The notes under the pieces were generated by a model that was not told the origin of the DNA, did no database searches, and saw nothing but the letters and a program-made list of their open reading frames with translations. Positions 62,135-64,000 of a stretch of 64,000 nucleotides of DNA are shown in pieces. The stretch's first letter is position 1; each line of letters starts with the position of its first letter. Position numbers and translations under genes: made by a program. The DNA comes from Mycolicibacterium sp. GF69 (GTDB lineage Bacteria; Actinomycetota; Actinomycetes; Mycobacteriales; Mycobacteriaceae): NCBI RefSeq assembly GCF_003284965.1, contig NZ_QMEW01000002.1:62001-126000 (forward strand). The letters are read 5' to 3'.

Positions 62135-63489
62135 TACGCCTCGAGCTCTTCGGAGTGTTCCCTGCTGACCTCGACCATGAAGTTGGCGAAATAGCCGGTC
62201 AGCTGCGGATCCGACATCATCTGCCACTTCGGCGCGAGCAGCTTCATATAGCGCTCCACGTAGAGGAACTGTTTACCGATCAGCACCAGTTCGCGCGGCA
62301 GCTTGACGTCGTAGGCGTCGGCCAGCGTGGACAGCTGCTTGCCGAGCTCGGCGTAACTCATGTCGCCCAGCGTCGACATCGTCAGCGGCGTCGCGAACTT
62401 CTCCAGGTCCTTGGCGGCCTGCGCCTCGGGCTTCATGGTGCCGACCGCGCCCATCAGCACGACTATCTTGCCGGCCGAGGCGTGGTCCTTCTTCACCAGC
62501 AGCGCGTACACCAGTTCCCTCAGCAGCCAGCGGGTGCGCGGGTCGATGCGGCCCATGATGCCGAAGTCGAAGAACACGATCTTGCCGTCGTCGTCGACAT
62601 AGAGGTTGCCGGCGTGCAGGTCGCCGTGGAACAGGCCGTGGCGCAGACCGCCTTCGAACACGCTGAACAGCAGGGCCTTCACCAGCTCGGTGCCGTCGAA
62701 ACCCTTCTGGCGGATGGCTTTCACGTCGTCGATGCGGGTGCCCTGGATGCGTTCCATGGTCAGCACCCGCTCGCTGGTGAGGTCCCAGTAGACCTGCGGC
62801 ACACGGATGTTCTCCCCCAGCGGGGAGGCGTGCATATGCGACACCCACGCATCCATCGACTGCGCCTCGAGCCGGAAATCGAGCTCCTCGGCGAGGTTGT
62901 CGGCGAAGTCGGCGACGACGTCCTGCGCGCTGAGGCGCTGACCGAGTTTGGCGAACTCCACCAGGCGCGCGCCCCGCTTGAGGATCTGCAGGTCCGCGGC
63001 GACCCGTCGGCGGATGCCGGGGCGCTGGATCTTGACGACTACCTCCTCGCCGCTGTGCAGCGTCGCGTAGTGCACTTGCGCGATCGAGGCGGACGCGAAC
63101 GGCGTCTCGTCGAAGCTCTTGAACAGGTTCGCGGGTTCGTCGCCGAGATCCTCGACGAACAGTTTGTGCACCTCTTTGGGGTCCGCGGGCGGTACACGGT
63201 CGAGCAGGCTGCGAAACTCTTTCGACAGTTGCTCGCCGAAGGCGCCTGGACTCGACGCGATGATCTGCCCGAACTTGACGTAGGTGGGTCCCAGGTCGGC
63301 GAACGTCTGCGGGATCTGCTTGATGATCTTCTGCTGAAGCGAACCGCGACCGGTGATCGTCGAGACGACCCGCGCGCCGGTGCGGGTTACCTGCCAACCC
63401 GTTGCCCCGACGCGAGCAGCCTCGATGGGCAGCGGGACCCGGTCCAGCCTGGCTCCGTCGCGGTGCTGCGTCTTTCGCGTGGCACTCAT
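62134..63489 (-). CDS. ABC1/UbiB-family atypical kinase
   Basis: A 451-aa ADCK/UbiB kinase-like protein. The family KxGQ motif is in TYVKFGQIIASSP. The Ala-rich loop is FASASIAQVHYA, the ATP lysine is in EEVVVKIQRPG, the catalytic loop is LFHGDLHAGNLYV and the metal motif is FFDFGIMGR. ADCK proteins support isoprenoid-quinone or lipid metabolism through ATPase activity. Position matches Rv0647c (recall). The C-terminus has no evident membrane helix. It is upstream of and coupled to lipG. Confidence 0.9.
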   Translation of the reverse strand: MSATRKTQHRDGARLDRVPLPIEAARVGATGWQVTRTGARVVSTITGRGSLQQKIIKQIPQTFADLGPTYVKFGQIIASSPGAFGEQLSKEFRSLLDRVPPADPKEVHKLFVEDLGDEPANLFKSFDETPFASASIAQVHYATLHSGEEVVVKIQRPGIRRRVAADLQILKRGARLVEFAKLGQRLSAQDVVADFADNLAEELDFRLEAQSMDAWVSHMHASPLGENIRVPQVYWDLTSERVLTMERIQGTRIDDVKAIRQKGFDGTELVKALLFSVFEGGLRHGLFHGDLHAGNLYVDDDGKIVFFDFGIMGRIDPRTRWLLRELVYALLVKKDHASAGKIVVLMGAVGTMKPEAQAAKDLEKFATPLTMSTLGDMSYAELGKQLSTLADAYDVKLPRELVLIGKQFLYVERYMKLLAPKWQMMSDPQLTGYFANFMVEVSREHSEELEA

Positions 63490-63562
63490 AGTCTGCAGTG
63501 TCTCAAAATCGACCCTGGGCCGCGAAAAGCTGTGGACGGGCTCACAGTGGGCTGGTTTGCTC

Positions 63563-64000
63563 TCAGGCTTCGGCGAAACTGCGCTCGACCTCGTCGCGCG
63601 TACGCACCGGGTCGTCGCCGGGCTGGTACGTCGGCAGCGTATGCGGCACGTCGGTGCCCGCCGCGACCCTGGCCTGCGCCTGCCGGAACTCCGGAATCGG
63701 CCCCTGGGCCAGGTGCAGGCCGTTGATCACCGACCAGACGGTGGCTCGCCGGGCGGTGCACTCGACGATGTTGGGGTCCTTGTGCTGGATCAGCTGTTTG
63801 GCCCAGCGCGGCATGGTGTCGCGGATGGCCCAGTTGATCGCGCTCTGCGCCAACGGCAATCCCGGGCCCGTTGCCACCGCCGTACCGTGTGTCACGGCCA
63901 GTCGCGGCAAGTAGGACTGAAGGCACTCGGCGACCTCGGCCTTGGTCTCCGGCAGGTCGGTTCCGCCCAGTGCATGACCGACCCGCACGAACTCCCGGTA
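63563..64000 (-). CDS. MpaB/DUF2236-family oxygenase-like protein (5' part outside window)
   Basis: The last 145 residues of a protein entering from the right edge. EFVRVGHALGG, SYLPRLAVTHGTAV, and SAINWAIRDTMPRWAKQLIQHKDPN match the C-terminal half of the DUF2236 family, which includes latex-clearing and MpaB oxygenases. The histidine and Arg residues that bind haem would lie upstream of the window. It ends 73 bp before the ABC1 gene, on the same strand, and may be the first gene of that operon. Confidence 0.75.
   Translation of the reverse strand, partial: YREFVRVGHALGGTDLPETKAEVAECLQSYLPRLAVTHGTAVATGPGLPLAQSAINWAIRDTMPRWAKQLIQHKDPNIVECTARRATVWSVINGLHLAQGPIPEFRQAQARVAAGTDVPHTLPTYQPGDDPVRTRDEVERSFAEA

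Overview
The window is high-GC actinobacterial DNA from a fast-growing-type mycobacterium (Mycobacterium/Mycolicibacterium sensu lato). The clade call rests on mycolic-acid genes (hadABC, two mycolate SAM-dependent methyltransferases, a DesA3-type desaturase), a PE-PPE-domain protein, an LppP/LprE lipoprotein, DUF3060 and DUF5994 proteins, and many GTG starts. From memory, the order vapBC - recD/recB/recC - echA3 - glyoxalase-II-like - tRNA-Thr/tRNA-Met - rpmG - hadABC - tRNA-Trp - secE - nusG - rplK - rplA - mycolate methyltransferases - lipG - ABC1 kinase is the M. tuberculosis Rv0626-Rv0648 backbone. Here blocks of accessory genes interrupt it.

Layout. 1-4.1 kb: a PIF1-type helicase cut by the left edge, a VapBC toxin-antitoxin pair with a palindromic operator, an ERCC4 nuclease carrying an Lsr2-like tail, and a PPOX-fold protein. 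4.1-8.0 kb: a minus-strand organosulfur operon (NtaA/DszA-like and SsuD-like flavin monooxygenases plus an SfnB/DszC-like flavoenzyme). 8.2-16.7 kb: a cold-shock protein with a perfect terminator, DUF5994, a WS/DGAT homologue without its catalytic histidines coupled to a transglutaminase-like gene, a DesA3-type desaturase, a 45-aa basic protein, a GT4 glycosyltransferase and three GAF-ANTAR regulators. 16.7-23.8 kb: a Pks16-like acyl-activating enzyme, a sulfatase with an SRPBCC partner, and a tartrate/D-malate dehydrogenase with a DASS dicarboxylate transporter. 23.9-32.2 kb: the overlapping recC-recB-recD operon.

32.3-45.4 kb is mixed accessory and conserved content: an LppP/LprE lipoprotein, a MESH1-like HD hydrolase, a mercaptopyruvate-type sulfurtransferase, small exported and DUF3060 proteins, a pyridine nucleotide-disulfide oxidoreductase, a CorA-family channel with an altered signature, a frameshifted HD-GYP/LuxR gene, echA3, a single-TM protein, a DUF2235/GH25 gene pair, a metallo-beta-lactamase-fold hydrolase and a NYN-LOTUS protein. 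45.5-50.4 kb is the core block: three tRNAs, rpmG, the FAS-II dehydratase hadABC, secE, nusG, rplK and rplA. 50.6-59.1 kb lies between rplA and the mycolate methyltransferases: a secreted PE-PPE hydrolase with a long tail, rmlA-rmlB-rmlCD (the last a fused epimerase-reductase for dTDP-rhamnose), a LAL-type LuxR regulator and a DUF4242-like protein. 59.2-64 kb returns to the backbone: two mycolate methyltransferases, lipG, an ABC1/UbiB kinase-like protein and an MpaB/DUF2236 protein cut by the right edge.

No insertion sequences, CRISPR arrays or rRNA genes were seen. Intergenic structure includes two near-identical palindromic repeats (40.1 and 49.1 kb), two other long hairpins (21.05 and 49.6 kb) and three convincing terminators (8.4, 34.3 and 41.0 kb).
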